DNA of 64,000 nucleotides from an uncultured Pelagibacteraceae bacterium. Lineage in GTDB: Bacteria; Pseudomonadota; Alphaproteobacteria; Pelagibacterales; Pelagibacteraceae. The notes beneath the pieces were generated by a model that saw only the letters and a program-made list of their open reading frames with translations, had not been told where the DNA came from and did no database searches. Below, in pieces: positions 31,886-41,956 of the stretch; the first letter of the stretch is position 1; the number at the start of each line of letters is the position of its first letter. A program made the translations under genes and the position numbers. The stretch lies in the NCBI GenBank assembly GCA_902518165.1, contig CABYFB010000001.1, positions 79,501 to 143,500 of the forward strand, read 5' to 3'.

Positions 31886-34203
31886 ATTCTTCTTCTTATA
31901 TTTAAATAACCAAAGATTGATAAAAGAATAAGAGCGATAGGATAAATTATTTCTTTTTTTGGTCTATTCTGATTTTCAATTTTAAATTCATTAATAATAT
32001 CTCCCATATCTAAACCAGATTTTTTTGCAATTCCATTCCATTTTAAAGTATCAATTATGGTTTTATTGTCTTCTACAACTAAGCTCATTCCATAATGATC
32101 TAAACTGAAATTTTCATCAAAACTATTTTTTTCAATTACAAATAATTTATATCTTTCGCCGTACTCTGTAAGTCTAGTAATTTTAATTCTTATCTCTTTA
32201 TTATAATCAAACTGTTTTTTGTTTATTTCTTCAATACTTAAATGGTTATATTTTGGGTAAAATTTATTTAGAATAAATTCTGGAGATAATAATGATATTG
32301 AAATTATTAAAAAAATAACAATCTCATACCATCTCAATTTATTTATAAACCATCCTTGAGTAGCAGAAGTAAATACTAAAATCCCAATCAATGAGGTTGC
32401 TATGACCATTAAGCCATGCCATATGCTTTCAATACCAATTAATAATAACTCACTGTTAAATAAGAATACAATAGGAAGTATTCCAGTTCTCAGACTATAC
32501 CAAAATGCCTGGGCCCCTGTTCTTAATGGGTCTCCACCAGAAATAGCAGCAGCTGCGTAAGATGCTAAGCCAACTGGAGGTGTTACGTCTGCCATTAGGC
32601 CAAAATAGAACACGAATAAATGAACCGCAATTAAAGGAAAAATAAATCCTGATGCATTTCCAACATCCACAAGAACAGTTGCCATTAGAGATGCTACAAC
32701 AACGTAGTTTGCCGTAGTTGGTAAACCCATACCCAATAGTAAACACAAAATAATAGTTAAAAATAAGAGAATAATAACATTATCTTTTGCAATCGACTCG
32801 ATTACAATTATTAAATTAGTACTCAAACCTGTAGATCCAACTGCACCAACTATAATACCTGCTGTTGCAATTGCTATTCCGACACTAACCATATTCAAAG
32901 CACCCTTTTCAAAACCAACAACAGTTTGGTTGTACCAATAAATTAAAGCATTCTTAAAGTTCTTTTCTTTAAAAATTTTATTTAAAAGATTAACTATAAT
33001 TAAAGTTATTGTTGCAAAAAAAATAGAGTAAGAAGCTGTAAGCCTCATATAAACTAGTAGATGTATAAGAACAAATATTGGAACTAAAAAATGTATTCCT
33101 TCAAAAAATGTTTTTTTCAATTTTGGAATATCGTTTTCATCCATACCTTTTAAATTTAATTTAAGCGCTTCAAGGTGAGATATATAAAATAGCGCAATGT
33201 AAGAAATTATAGCTGGTAAAAAAGCATGCTTGACAACTTCAAAATATGTAACACCGATAAAACTTGCCATCACAAAAGCTGCTGCTCCCATAACAGGAGG
33301 CATTATTTGACCATTAACTGATGAAGATACTTCGATTGCACCCGCTTTTTCTTTGGAAAAACCAGTCTTTTTCATAATTGGAATTGTAAATGTTCCAGTT
33401 GTAACTGTATTAGCAATTGATGATCCAGAGATTAATCCTGTCATACCAGATCCAAGAATAGCTGCTTTGGCAGGACCTCCTCGCATTTTTCCAACCATTG
33501 CAAAAGCTAAATCTAAAAAATATTTACCCCCTCCAGCAGTTTCTAAAAGTGCTCCAAAAAGTACAAAGAGAAATATGAAATCTACAGAAACACCTATCGG
33601 AATTCCGAAAATAGCTTCTTGATCAAACCATTGAAAACCAACTAACCTTTTTAATGATAATCCACCATGAGAAATTATGTCTGGTGCATATTGCCCAAAA
33701 TAAGAAAATAACAAAAAACAAACTGCAATAACAACTAGTGGGACACCTATTACTCTGCGCGTAGCCTCTAGAAGAATTAATATTCCAATTATTCCGAGTA
33801 TTAACTCAATTGGAATAGTAAAATTATCATAAAGATTTATTTTAAGTAATATTCCACCCCTATCTACTAATTGATCATAAAAAACATAAATATATAAACA
33901 ACAAATTGCACCTGTTATTGCAATTAATATATCTATAAAATTTACTCTTTTACCCTTTGCATATGGAAATATTAAAAAAGCTAGTAAAAGTGCAAAGCCA
34001 AGATGAATTGCTCTAGCTGGTAAACCTTTAAACATTCCAAAATTTAACCAAAATGGAAATGGAGAAGCATACCAAAGCTGAAATAAAGACCAGGTTATTG
34101 CAATAATAGCAACTAACTTTAAATGAAAACCTGTTAGGTTTCTTGTAGGAGAAAGATCTTCTTTAATCTTATTTTCAATTTTTTTATCTATGTCTGCTGA
34201 CAT
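31882..34203 (-). CDS. TRAP transporter fused permease (TAXI type, DctQM fusion) with C-terminal DUF3394-like domain
   Basis: A 773-residue inner membrane protein. The first ~170 residues give the small (4TM, DctQ-like) part and the remainder the large DctM-like part with GSGMTGLISGSSIANTVTTG, VNGQIMPPVMGAAAFVMASF and LGMGLPTTANYVV. Such fused permeases pair with TAXI binding proteins and import organic acids or amino acids with Na+. After the helices, about 660-750 forms a soluble segment (LKWNGIAKKSGLDMGDIINEF) resembling a PDZ/DUF3394 fold, then a last helix and RRR end. Its binding protein gene lies 67 bp upstream, past a terminator-like hairpin. Confidence 0.92.
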   Translation of the reverse strand: MSADIDKKIENKIKEDLSPTRNLTGFHLKLVAIIAITWSLFQLWYASPFPFWLNFGMFKGLPARAIHLGFALLLAFLIFPYAKGKRVNFIDILIAITGAICCLYIYVFYDQLVDRGGILLKINLYDNFTIPIELILGIIGILILLEATRRVIGVPLVVIAVCFLLFSYFGQYAPDIISHGGLSLKRLVGFQWFDQEAIFGIPIGVSVDFIFLFVLFGALLETAGGGKYFLDLAFAMVGKMRGGPAKAAILGSGMTGLISGSSIANTVTTGTFTIPIMKKTGFSKEKAGAIEVSSSVNGQIMPPVMGAAAFVMASFIGVTYFEVVKHAFLPAIISYIALFYISHLEALKLNLKGMDENDIPKLKKTFFEGIHFLVPIFVLIHLLVYMRLTASYSIFFATITLIIVNLLNKIFKEKNFKNALIYWYNQTVVGFEKGALNMVSVGIAIATAGIIVGAVGSTGLSTNLIIVIESIAKDNVIILLFLTIILCLLLGMGLPTTANYVVVASLMATVLVDVGNASGFIFPLIAVHLFVFYFGLMADVTPPVGLASYAAAAISGGDPLRTGAQAFWYSLRTGILPIVFLFNSELLLIGIESIWHGLMVIATSLIGILVFTSATQGWFINKLRWYEIVIFLIISISLLSPEFILNKFYPKYNHLSIEEINKKQFDYNKEIRIKITRLTEYGERYKLFVIEKNSFDENFSLDHYGMSLVVEDNKTIIDTLKWNGIAKKSGLDMGDIINEFKIENQNRPKKEIIYPIALILLSIFGYLNIRRRI

Positions 34204-34225
34204 TCAGCTTAATATATAAAAAAAA

Positions 34226-34249
34226 AGGCCCAATAGATATATTGGGCCT
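34226..34249 (-). terminator. Intrinsic terminator between TAXI binding protein and permease genes
   Basis: A perfect 9-bp stem (AGGCCCAAT/ATTGGGCCT) with a 6-nt loop. On the minus strand it is followed by about ten T residues, giving a rho-independent terminator just after the binding-protein gene and before the permease start. On the plus strand it is also followed by TAAATTTTTT. Partial read-through would give more binding protein than permease mRNA. Confidence 0.85.
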
Positions 34250-34270
34250 AAATTTTTTATATAGATTTAA

Positions 34271-35278
34271 TTACATTAAACCAGCTTCTTTATAATATTT
34301 AACAGCTCCAGGATGAAGTGGTGCTGATAAACCATCAGCTATCATATTTTTTTTCTCTAAAGGAGCGAAAGCTGGATGTTGTTTTCTAAAATCATCAAAA
34401 TTTTCAAAAACAGCTTTTGTAACCTGATAAACTAAATCCTCAGAAACATCCATACTTGTTACTACAGTAGCTTTAACACCAAATGTAGTTACATCTTTTT
34501 TCTGTTTAGTATAAGTACCTTTTGGAATTGTTGCAGATGCATAATAATCAGCTCCACTAATAATTCCATCAATTACATCTCCTGTTAAATTGATTGGCAT
34601 TGCTTTAGCCGCACATGTTGCCGCTTGTTCCATTGCCCCATTTGGAAAACCTACTGAATATCCAAACGCATCAATTTTACCATCGCATAGAGCTTTAACT
34701 TGCTCTGAAGATGTTAGCTCAGTAACTGATTTAAAGAAGCTGTTGTCAACTCCCATAGCTTTCATTAATTCTTCCATAGTTCCTCTTTGACCAGAACCTG
34801 GATTTCCAATGTTTACTACTTTTCCTTTGAGACCCATAAAATCTTTGACTTTTGCTTTTTTTCTAGCCCAGATTTGAAATGGCTCATTATGTACTGAGAA
34901 AACAGCTCTTAAATTTTTGAATTGTTTACCTTCCCATTTGCTTGATCCATTGTAAGCATGATATTGCCAGTCAGATTGTGCTACACCAAATTGAAACTCG
35001 CCATCTTTTATTTGTCCGATGTTATAATTTGAGCCTCCAGTTGAAGGAGCGGTACATCTGTAAGCTTTATCTTTCATACCTTTTTTTCTACCATGTTCAG
35101 CACTAATTGCTGATTTGTGTAACATTTTACAAATAGCGTTTCCTGTCTGAAAATAAACTCCAGTTGGTCCTCCTGTGCCTATTGTAAAAAACTCTGCTGA
35201 TTTTGCTATTGATCCGAATGAAAATATAGCAGCAAAAATAATCAGAGAGCTTGATATTGTTGATAATATTTTTTTCAT
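34271..35278 (-). CDS. TAXI-family TRAP transporter solute-binding protein
   Basis: A 335-residue periplasmic protein. The signal peptide is MKKILSTISSSLIIFAAIFS to about SAEFF, with likely cleavage after KSA near residue 28. The mature part begins FFTIGTGGPTGVYFQTGNAIC, the TAXI family hallmark, and contains STGGSNYNIGQI and VNIGNPGSGQRGTMEELM. It captures the substrate for the fused permease downstream; the substrate is not predictable from sequence. Unusually it has several cysteines. A 108-bp gap upstream separates it from the aminotransferase and probably carries its promoter. Confidence 0.93.
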   Translation of the reverse strand: MKKILSTISSSLIIFAAIFSFGSIAKSAEFFTIGTGGPTGVYFQTGNAICKMLHKSAISAEHGRKKGMKDKAYRCTAPSTGGSNYNIGQIKDGEFQFGVAQSDWQYHAYNGSSKWEGKQFKNLRAVFSVHNEPFQIWARKKAKVKDFMGLKGKVVNIGNPGSGQRGTMEELMKAMGVDNSFFKSVTELTSSEQVKALCDGKIDAFGYSVGFPNGAMEQAATCAAKAMPINLTGDVIDGIISGADYYASATIPKGTYTKQKKDVTTFGVKATVVTSMDVSEDLVYQVTKAVFENFDDFRKQHPAFAPLEKKNMIADGLSAPLHPGAVKYYKEAGLM

Positions 35279-35386
35279 ATACCCTCTCTAAAGTTTTAAA
35301 ATTGAATCTAACTATTTATTACTACGAGTGTCTAGTAAATTCAGTTAATATAAGTATTGTTAATTAAGGAATTTTTTAACTGATTA

Positions 35387-36610
35387 TTATTTTTCAACCC
35401 AAGATTTTAATTTATTTACTCCTTCTACAACCTTAGGGGCGTACAATTTTATTAACTCATCATTAATATCAGTTTTTTCATTAATATTTTTCATAAATAT
35501 ATCGCCGTCAAAATCTGTAAAACTTAGACGAACAATCAACCTTTTTTCATCAAATCCAAAGTCACTTCCTGGAAGTAAAGCAATATTTAAATTAGTTAAA
35601 ATTTCATCACACATGATTGAAGAATTATTAAATTTCTTGTTCAAAAATTCAGGCATCAAATAAAAGCCACCCATGGGTTTGTTCATAATAATATTATTTG
35701 ATGATAAATTTCTATATACGTACTCTCCAACAGCTTTAAGAATTTTTTTTGATTTTAAGATATAATCATCATGGTTAGCATTAAAAGCAGATATTGCAGC
35801 AAACTGTATTGGTGAACTTACGGCGGAAAATGTTTCACTTGCTAAAACTTTGATAGATTTAAGTAATTCAATTTTTTTCTTTGGTATTATAAAGTACCCA
35901 AGTCTCCATCCTCCAGCGCCACACCATTTACTAAGTCCGTTACTTATTACGACATTATCAGGGCAGTGTTTGAAAATGGAAATATAATTTTCATCAAATG
36001 TTAATTCAGAATAAATTTCATCTGATAAAACTAAAATATTATACTTTTTTACTATTAAAGAAATTTCTTTTAAATTTTCGCATACTTGTCCTGATGGATT
36101 ATTTGGAGAATTAAGAAATAAAAGATATTTTTTATCTGGCTTTTTCAAAATAATTTTTTCTATTTCTTGAGCTTTAGGAAACCAATTATTTTCAGCAGAT
36201 GTTTGTATCCAATTATAGTTATTTTTAGCTATTATTGATTGTGGCTTATAAGATACCCAACTTGGAGCTGGCAATAAAACTTCGCCTTCAAATGCTAAAT
36301 GCATCAAGAACATAAGCTCTTTGGTACCAGGACCTATTATGACTTGATCTGAGTCAAAATTATAATTTTTCTTTTTTGACTCATATTTTGCGATTGAACC
36401 TCTTAATTTATCTAATCCTTGGATAGGTAAATAACTTTTTTGATGTGCATTTTTTTTTAATTCTTCAACAATAGTAATTGGAACTGGAAATGGTGATTGT
36501 CCAAATCCAAACTTAATAATCTTTTTTCCTTCAATTTCAATAACTTTTGATTTTTCATTTATTTTTAGTGTAGCTGATAAACTTAAGTTTTTGATTGTAT
36601 CTTTAATCAT
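35387..36610 (-). CDS. PLP-dependent class I/II aminotransferase
   Basis: A 407-residue fold-type I aminotransferase. The PLP lysine lies in SNGLSKWCGAGGWRLGY; NSPNNPSGQV and VLSDEIYSEL are the cofactor-contact motifs and the substrate-carboxylate arginine is in LIVRLSFTDFDG. It resembles the AspC/aromatic aminotransferase superfamily, but the substrate is not determined. It overlaps the acetoacetyl-CoA synthetase stop by one base on the same strand, so both may serve one catabolic route. Confidence 0.85.
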   Translation of the reverse strand: MIKDTIKNLSLSATLKINEKSKVIEIEGKKIIKFGFGQSPFPVPITIVEELKKNAHQKSYLPIQGLDKLRGSIAKYESKKKNYNFDSDQVIIGPGTKELMFLMHLAFEGEVLLPAPSWVSYKPQSIIAKNNYNWIQTSAENNWFPKAQEIEKIILKKPDKKYLLFLNSPNNPSGQVCENLKEISLIVKKYNILVLSDEIYSELTFDENYISIFKHCPDNVVISNGLSKWCGAGGWRLGYFIIPKKKIELLKSIKVLASETFSAVSSPIQFAAISAFNANHDDYILKSKKILKAVGEYVYRNLSSNNIIMNKPMGGFYLMPEFLNKKFNNSSIMCDEILTNLNIALLPGSDFGFDEKRLIVRLSFTDFDGDIFMKNINEKTDINDELIKLYAPKVVEGVNKLKSWVEK

Positions 36611-38565
36611 TACGATTTTAATTCAATAAGATTTTTATATTCATTTAAAGCAGATGGATTGGATAATGCTTCAATATTATTTATTTTGTTGCCGTCAATT
36701 ATATTTTTAACAGCTACTTCTACAATTTTACCATTCTTAGTTCTGGGAATATCATTTACTGCAATTATTTTAGCAGGTACATGTCTTGGAGAAGCCTCAT
36801 ATCTAATTGTTGTTTTTAATTTTGAAATTAATTTTTCATCTAATCTATTATTTTTTGATAATATTACAAAAAGTATTATTCTTACATCATTATCCCAAGA
36901 TTGACCTACTACGATAGACTCTTTTACTTCTTTAAATTTTTCTACAACAGAATAAATTTCAGCTGTGCCAAGTCTAACACCGCCTGGATTTAATGTTGCA
37001 TCAGATCTTCCATAAATAATATAAGACCCATTATTCTTTCTCTCGGCATAATCTCCATGATGCCAAATATTTTTAAATTTTGAAAAATAAGCTTTTTTAT
37101 ATTTAACTTTTCCAGGATCATTCCAAAATTTTAAAGGCATTGATGGAAAAGGGTTTCTGCAAACTAATTCTCCTTTTTTATTTAAAATTGATTTACCTTT
37201 TTCAGAAAACACTGCTGTATCCATGCCTAGACCATTGTTTTGTATTTCGCCAATGTTTACAGATGAATAAATGTTTCCATTTACAAAACAGGAGACAATA
37301 TCTGTTCCTCCAGAAATAGATGCTAAATGAACATTTTTTTTTATATTTCTGTAAACAAATTCAAAACCATCTTTAGAAAGTGGAGATCCAGTAGAACAAA
37401 TCGTTTTTAAAAACTTGAGTTTTATTTTTTCTTTTACCTTAACATTCTGTTTAATAAGTTGATCAATATATTTCGCACTTATACCAAATAGAGTAACTTT
37501 CTCCTTATTTGCAATTTTTAACAATAACTCTGGAGATTTATGCATAGGAAAACCATCAAATAGCAATATTGATGCTTTAGATGCTAGGACTGTAACAAGC
37601 CAATTCCACATCATCCATCCACAAGTTGTAAAGTAAAATACATTATCATTTGGTTTTATATTGCAATGTAATTGATGCTCTTTCAAATGTTGCAATAAAA
37701 CACCACCTGATCTATGGCAAATACATTTTGGTTTACCTGTAGTGCCGCTTGAGTATAAAATTGCTAATTCGTGGTCAAAATCAAATTTTTTTAATTTATT
37801 TCTGCTTATTTCAAGTTTTTTAATCTCAGTGAAATTATAAATTTTTATATTTTTAATTTTGTTAAATTTTCTTAATTTTTTTCCAGGGTAATTTAAAATT
37901 AATACTGATTTTATACTTTTTATTTTTTTTAATATTTTAGGCAATCTCTCAATAATATTTATTTCCTTTCCGTTATAATAATATTTATCAGTAATAACTA
38001 GTAATTTAGGTTTAATTTGGGAAAAACGTTCGATAACACCAGGTACACCAAAATCAGGTGAGCACGAGCTCCAGATTGATCCTATAGCACTAGCACCTAA
38101 AAAACACTCAACTGTTTCTATCTGATTTGGAGTATATGCTGCTATCCTATCCTTTTCAGAAATATTTATTTTTTTGTAAAATGTAATTATTTTTTTTACA
38201 TCTATATTAAGTTCTTTCCAGGATTTTTGCTCTCTGTAACCATTTTCACTAACAAATGTGATAGCTTTTTGATTAGAATTTTTAGCTAAAAGATTTTCTG
38301 CAAAATTTAATTTTGAATTAACAAAAAACTTACTATTAATAAGGTCCTTTGCTAGTTTAAATTTATCAGTTTTTGCTCCAATTATTTCAAAATAGTTCCA
38401 AATAGAATTCCAAAAATCTTTTGGATTTTTTACACTCCAGTTTAGTAACTTTTTATATTTTCCAGAAAAATTGTATTTATAATTCTTTGAAACAAACTTC
38501 TCGTATTTAAATAAATTCGAATTCTTTATAAGTTCTCTTGACGGTTCCCAAAGTTTTTTTGGCAT
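36610..38565 (-). CDS. Acetoacetyl-CoA synthetase
   Basis: A 651-residue acyl-CoA ligase of normal AACS length, activating acetoacetate with ATP and CoA. N-terminal ACAS_N-type region, then the AMP-binding P-loop ILYSSGTTGKPKCICH, ASISGGTDIVSCFVNG, and C-terminal YGRSDATLNPGGVRLGTAEIY with the catalytic lysine in TKNGKIVEVAVKN. The WSSCSPDFGVPGVIERFSQI motif and GGTDI separate AACS from acetyl-CoA synthetase. It could also accept other 3-oxoacids. Co-directional with the aminotransferase (1-bp overlap). Confidence 0.9.
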   Translation of the reverse strand: MPKKLWEPSRELIKNSNLFKYEKFVSKNYKYNFSGKYKKLLNWSVKNPKDFWNSIWNYFEIIGAKTDKFKLAKDLINSKFFVNSKLNFAENLLAKNSNQKAITFVSENGYREQKSWKELNIDVKKIITFYKKINISEKDRIAAYTPNQIETVECFLGASAIGSIWSSCSPDFGVPGVIERFSQIKPKLLVITDKYYYNGKEINIIERLPKILKKIKSIKSVLILNYPGKKLRKFNKIKNIKIYNFTEIKKLEISRNKLKKFDFDHELAILYSSGTTGKPKCICHRSGGVLLQHLKEHQLHCNIKPNDNVFYFTTCGWMMWNWLVTVLASKASILLFDGFPMHKSPELLLKIANKEKVTLFGISAKYIDQLIKQNVKVKEKIKLKFLKTICSTGSPLSKDGFEFVYRNIKKNVHLASISGGTDIVSCFVNGNIYSSVNIGEIQNNGLGMDTAVFSEKGKSILNKKGELVCRNPFPSMPLKFWNDPGKVKYKKAYFSKFKNIWHHGDYAERKNNGSYIIYGRSDATLNPGGVRLGTAEIYSVVEKFKEVKESIVVGQSWDNDVRIILFVILSKNNRLDEKLISKLKTTIRYEASPRHVPAKIIAVNDIPRTKNGKIVEVAVKNIIDGNKINNIEALSNPSALNEYKNLIELKS

Positions 38566-38727
38566 TAAATATTTATATTTATATTGTAAAATTTATGCTA
38601 ACCTTAGATGATATAAATTGAAAATGAGAACTTTTTCCTATCTGATTCGGACTAGTTTTAGTCTATTTTTGTTCTTTTTGAGTAACAAAATATAGTAGGC
38701 TTAAAAAAGATCATACTAAAAGTAGAT

Positions 38728-41208
38728 ATGTCAAAAAATAAGATCACAGCAGTCCTTGGACCTACAAATACTGGTAAAACTTTTTTGGCTATAGAAACTA
38801 TGCTTTCATTCGACACAGGAATGATAGGATTTCCACTAAGACTTCTAGCAAGAGAAGTATATGACAAGATTGTACAAAAGGTAGATGCATCTAAAGTTGC
38901 TCTTATTACAGGGGAAGAAAAAATTATACCACTTAATGCTAAGTATTTTTTATGTACTGTAGAATCAATGCCTGTAGATAAGGTTTTAGATTTCGTAGGT
39001 ATTGATGAAATTCAAATGTGTTCTGATCATGAGCGAGGTCATATTTTTACAGATAGATTATTAAATCTGCGAGGTGAAAAATTAACAATGTTAATGGGTT
39101 CAAATACTATTAAAAATATTATTCAAAAGCTTGATGAAGACGTTGAATTTATAAACAAACAAAGATTATCAAAACTATCATTTGGAGGACATAAAAAAAT
39201 TTCAAGAATTGAGAGAAAAAGTGCAATTATAGCTTTTTCAACAGAAGAAGTTTATGCGATCGCAGAATTATTAAGAAGACAAAAAGGTGGTGCAGCAATT
39301 GTGATGGGATCTCTTAGTCCTAAAACTAGAAATGCTCAAGTAAATTTATATCAATCAGGGGACGTCGATTATCTAGTTGCTACTGATGCTATTGGAATGG
39401 GAATAAATATGGATTTAGATCATGTTTACTTCTCAAACTTAAAAAAATTTGATGGAAAAAAAATAAGAAGACTAAAAATATCAGAAATTGGACAAATTTC
39501 AGGAAGAGCTGGTCGATATTTAAATAATGGAAGTTTTGGTATTACAGGAGAATGTAGTGAAATTAATCCAGAAGAGATTGAATTTTTAGAAAATCACAAT
39601 TTTCCAGAAATACAAAATATATTTTGGAGAAATTCCAACTTAAAATTCAATAATAAAGAAAATCTACTGAAATCATTAGAAGAAAAACCTGATAAAGTTT
39701 GGTTACGAAGAGTTGGAGAATGTGAAGATGAGAAAGTTTTAAAATATTTTTTAAAAGAAAATAATAACTTTATAGAAAATAATTCAAACATTTTAAAAAT
39801 TCTGTGGGAATGTTGTCAAATACCTGATTTTGTTAAGAAAACTTATGGTCATCATTTAGAAGTTGTTGGCAAGGTATTTAATTTTTTAATAAGTGAAGAA
39901 AAAAAAGTGCCAAATTATTATATGAAAAAACAGCTTTCAATGCTTGATAAACTTGAAGGAAATGTAGATTCAATTTCAAATAGAATATCTAATGTTAGAA
40001 CTTGGTCATATGTTTCAAACAAATCTAATTGGGTTGAGAACCAAGATTATTGGATTGAAAGAACTAAAAAATTAGAAGATAAATTATCTGATAGACTTCA
40101 CGACGAATTAACAAAAACATTTATAGATAAAAGAGCTAGCGTTTTAGCAAAAGGCTTAAAGCAAGACATTGAGTTAAAAACCGAGATTATTGAAAAAGAA
40201 AAAGTATTAATTAATGGTCAATATATTGGAATTTTAAAAGGGTTAAAGTTGCAATTAGATTTAAAAGTAGATGCCTTAGATGCAGATATTAAATCATTAA
40301 AAAAAGCTGCTAGGCAGAATGTAGGTCCAGAAATAATTAATAGAATACAACAAATAATAGATACTGGACTTATAGAGTTAAAAGATGATTTTAAAATTTA
40401 TTGGAGAAATGATCCTATAGCGAAACTTATACCTGGATCTGATTACCTTAACCCAAAAATAGATTTATTGATTGATGAAATGATTGAAAATAACGAAAGA
40501 AATAATTTAAACAATTATCTAAATCAATGGATTATAAAAAAAATTGAAACTGAACTAAATAGCTTAATTGAATTAAAAAATATTAAGGAGGAAAACCCTG
40601 AACTTAGAGCTTTAGCTTACAGACTTTACGAAAATAACGGTGTTATAAAAAGATCAAACATCAATGAGTACTTAAAAAAAATCAATCAAGATGATAGGAA
40701 AAAATTAAGAAAACTGGGAGTTAAGTTTGGTAGATACCATATATTTCTATTTAAATTATTCAAACCAAATTCTGTGTCTTTAAGAATATTACTATGGAAA
40801 AATTATAATAATGAATATTTAAATTTATCTCCACCAACTTTTGGATTAAATTTTTTGAATAATATGAAATCTGCAAATAAGGATTTTATGTTACTTTGTG
40901 GCTTTGAAAAATTTGATGATATATACGTTAGAATAGATATACTTGAAAGATTATTCTTATTAATATTCAATTCAGAAAAAGATTACAAAAAAGAGATAAA
41001 AGTCATACCTGAAATGTTAAACTTACTTGGTTGTTCAAAAGAAAATTTTAATAAACTTCTAAAAAAAATGAACTATAAAATTTACGAGAAAGAAAATGAA
41101 TTCTATATAAAATATATCCCATTAAAAAAGAAAATTTTTGAAAAACATGACAAAAAGGACTATTCTAATAATCCTTTTAGTGTATTAAACGAATTAAACC
41201 TGAAATAA
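38728..41208 (+). CDS. SUV3-like DEAD/DExH helicase
   Basis: An 826-residue superfamily 2 helicase like mitochondrial SUV3 and alphaproteobacterial MgpS-type helicases. Walker A is GPTNTGKTFLA at 11-21, motif Ia PLRLLAREVY, motif II DEIQM (DExQ instead of DEAD/H) and motif VI QISGRAGRY. After the helicase core comes a long lysine/asparagine-rich helical C-terminal region with LRKLGVKFGRYHIFLFKLFKP, typical of the alphaproteobacterial family. Likely role in RNA unwinding or degradation. Its stop overlaps the TerB gene by one base; fdxA and carD follow in the same run. Confidence 0.88.
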   Translation: MSKNKITAVLGPTNTGKTFLAIETMLSFDTGMIGFPLRLLAREVYDKIVQKVDASKVALITGEEKIIPLNAKYFLCTVESMPVDKVLDFVGIDEIQMCSDHERGHIFTDRLLNLRGEKLTMLMGSNTIKNIIQKLDEDVEFINKQRLSKLSFGGHKKISRIERKSAIIAFSTEEVYAIAELLRRQKGGAAIVMGSLSPKTRNAQVNLYQSGDVDYLVATDAIGMGINMDLDHVYFSNLKKFDGKKIRRLKISEIGQISGRAGRYLNNGSFGITGECSEINPEEIEFLENHNFPEIQNIFWRNSNLKFNNKENLLKSLEEKPDKVWLRRVGECEDEKVLKYFLKENNNFIENNSNILKILWECCQIPDFVKKTYGHHLEVVGKVFNFLISEEKKVPNYYMKKQLSMLDKLEGNVDSISNRISNVRTWSYVSNKSNWVENQDYWIERTKKLEDKLSDRLHDELTKTFIDKRASVLAKGLKQDIELKTEIIEKEKVLINGQYIGILKGLKLQLDLKVDALDADIKSLKKAARQNVGPEIINRIQQIIDTGLIELKDDFKIYWRNDPIAKLIPGSDYLNPKIDLLIDEMIENNERNNLNNYLNQWIIKKIETELNSLIELKNIKEENPELRALAYRLYENNGVIKRSNINEYLKKINQDDRKKLRKLGVKFGRYHIFLFKLFKPNSVSLRILLWKNYNNEYLNLSPPTFGLNFLNNMKSANKDFMLLCGFEKFDDIYVRIDILERLFLLIFNSEKDYKKEIKVIPEMLNLLGCSKENFNKLLKKMNYKIYEKENEFYIKYIPLKKKIFEKHDKKDYSNNPFSVLNELNLK

Positions 41209-41633
41209 TGTTTAGCTTATTTAAAAAAGAAAAAGAGAATAAAAACGATGAGGATCATTTATCTTTAACTAGTGTTGCCGCTCTTCTTATTCATTCAGCT
41301 AAAATAGATCAGAACTTTACTAAAAAAGAGAAGGATATAATTAAAAAAGCATTAATTGAAATGGGTGCTGACGAAAATAATTTAGATGAGATTATAAAAG
41401 ATGCAGAAATAAAAGAACAAGACTCAAATCAAATTTTAGAATTTACTAAAGAAGTAAAAAATAAAAATATTGACGAAAAAAAGATAGTTATAGAAGCATT
41501 ATGGAATATTATTTATTCAGATGATGATGCGGATATTTATGAAACTAATCTTATGAGACGATTGTCAGGCTTATTGTATCTTGATCCAAAAGTAGTTGGG
41601 GATATAAAAGAAAAAATTAAATCAAAACAATGA
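41208..41633 (+). CDS. TerB-family protein
   Basis: A 141-residue, highly charged alpha-helical protein. After a short basic N-terminus ([10 protein letters not shown]) residues 18-140 match the TerB/tellurite-resistance-like fold, with acidic pairs in each half ([40 protein letters not shown]), the pattern that binds metal in TerB. No tellurite genes are nearby, so the name is a fold label. It is coupled to the helicase (1-bp overlap) and to fdxA (ATGA). In many alphaproteobacteria an S4 RNA-binding protein lies in this slot. Confidence 0.78.
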   Translation: MFSLFKKEKENKNDEDHLSLTSVAALLIHSAKIDQNFTKKEKDIIKKALIEMGADENNLDEIIKDAEIKEQDSNQILEFTKEVKNKNIDEKKIVIEALWNIIYSDDDADIYETNLMRRLSGLLYLDPKVVGDIKEKIKSKQ

Positions 41634-41956
41634 CATACTTGGTCAATGAGAAATGTATTAAGTGTAAACATACAACATGTGTAGATGTGTGTCCTGTTGA
41701 TTGTTTTTACGAAGGCAAAAATATGCTTGTAATTAAACCTGATGAGTGTATAGATTGTGGCGTTTGTGAGCCTGAGTGTCCAATAGATGCTATAGTTTCA
41801 GACACTGTTGCAGGTAGCGAGAAATGGCTAGAAGTGAATAAAAAGTATTCAGAAATATGGCCAAATATTTCTGAAGCAAAAGATCCAATGCCGGATCATG
41901 AGAAATATAAAAATGAAGAAAATAAGTTTGATAAATACTTTGAAGAAAACATTTAA
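41630..41956 (+). CDS. fdxA: 7Fe ferredoxin FdxA
   Basis: A 108-residue ferredoxin with seven-iron pattern: C9, C17, C21-P for the [3Fe-4S]-side and [12 protein letters not shown] (C39 onward) for the [4Fe-4S] cluster, plus C25 in PVDCFYEG. The motif [20 protein letters not shown] is typical of alphaproteobacterial FdxA. It carries electrons for an unidentified partner. The start overlaps TerB by 4 bp, and its 3' end overlaps the carD reading frame. Confidence 0.95.
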   Translation: MTYLVNEKCIKCKHTTCVDVCPVDCFYEGKNMLVIKPDECIDCGVCEPECPIDAIVSDTVAGSEKWLEVNKKYSEIWPNISEAKDPMPDHEKYKNEENKFDKYFEENI

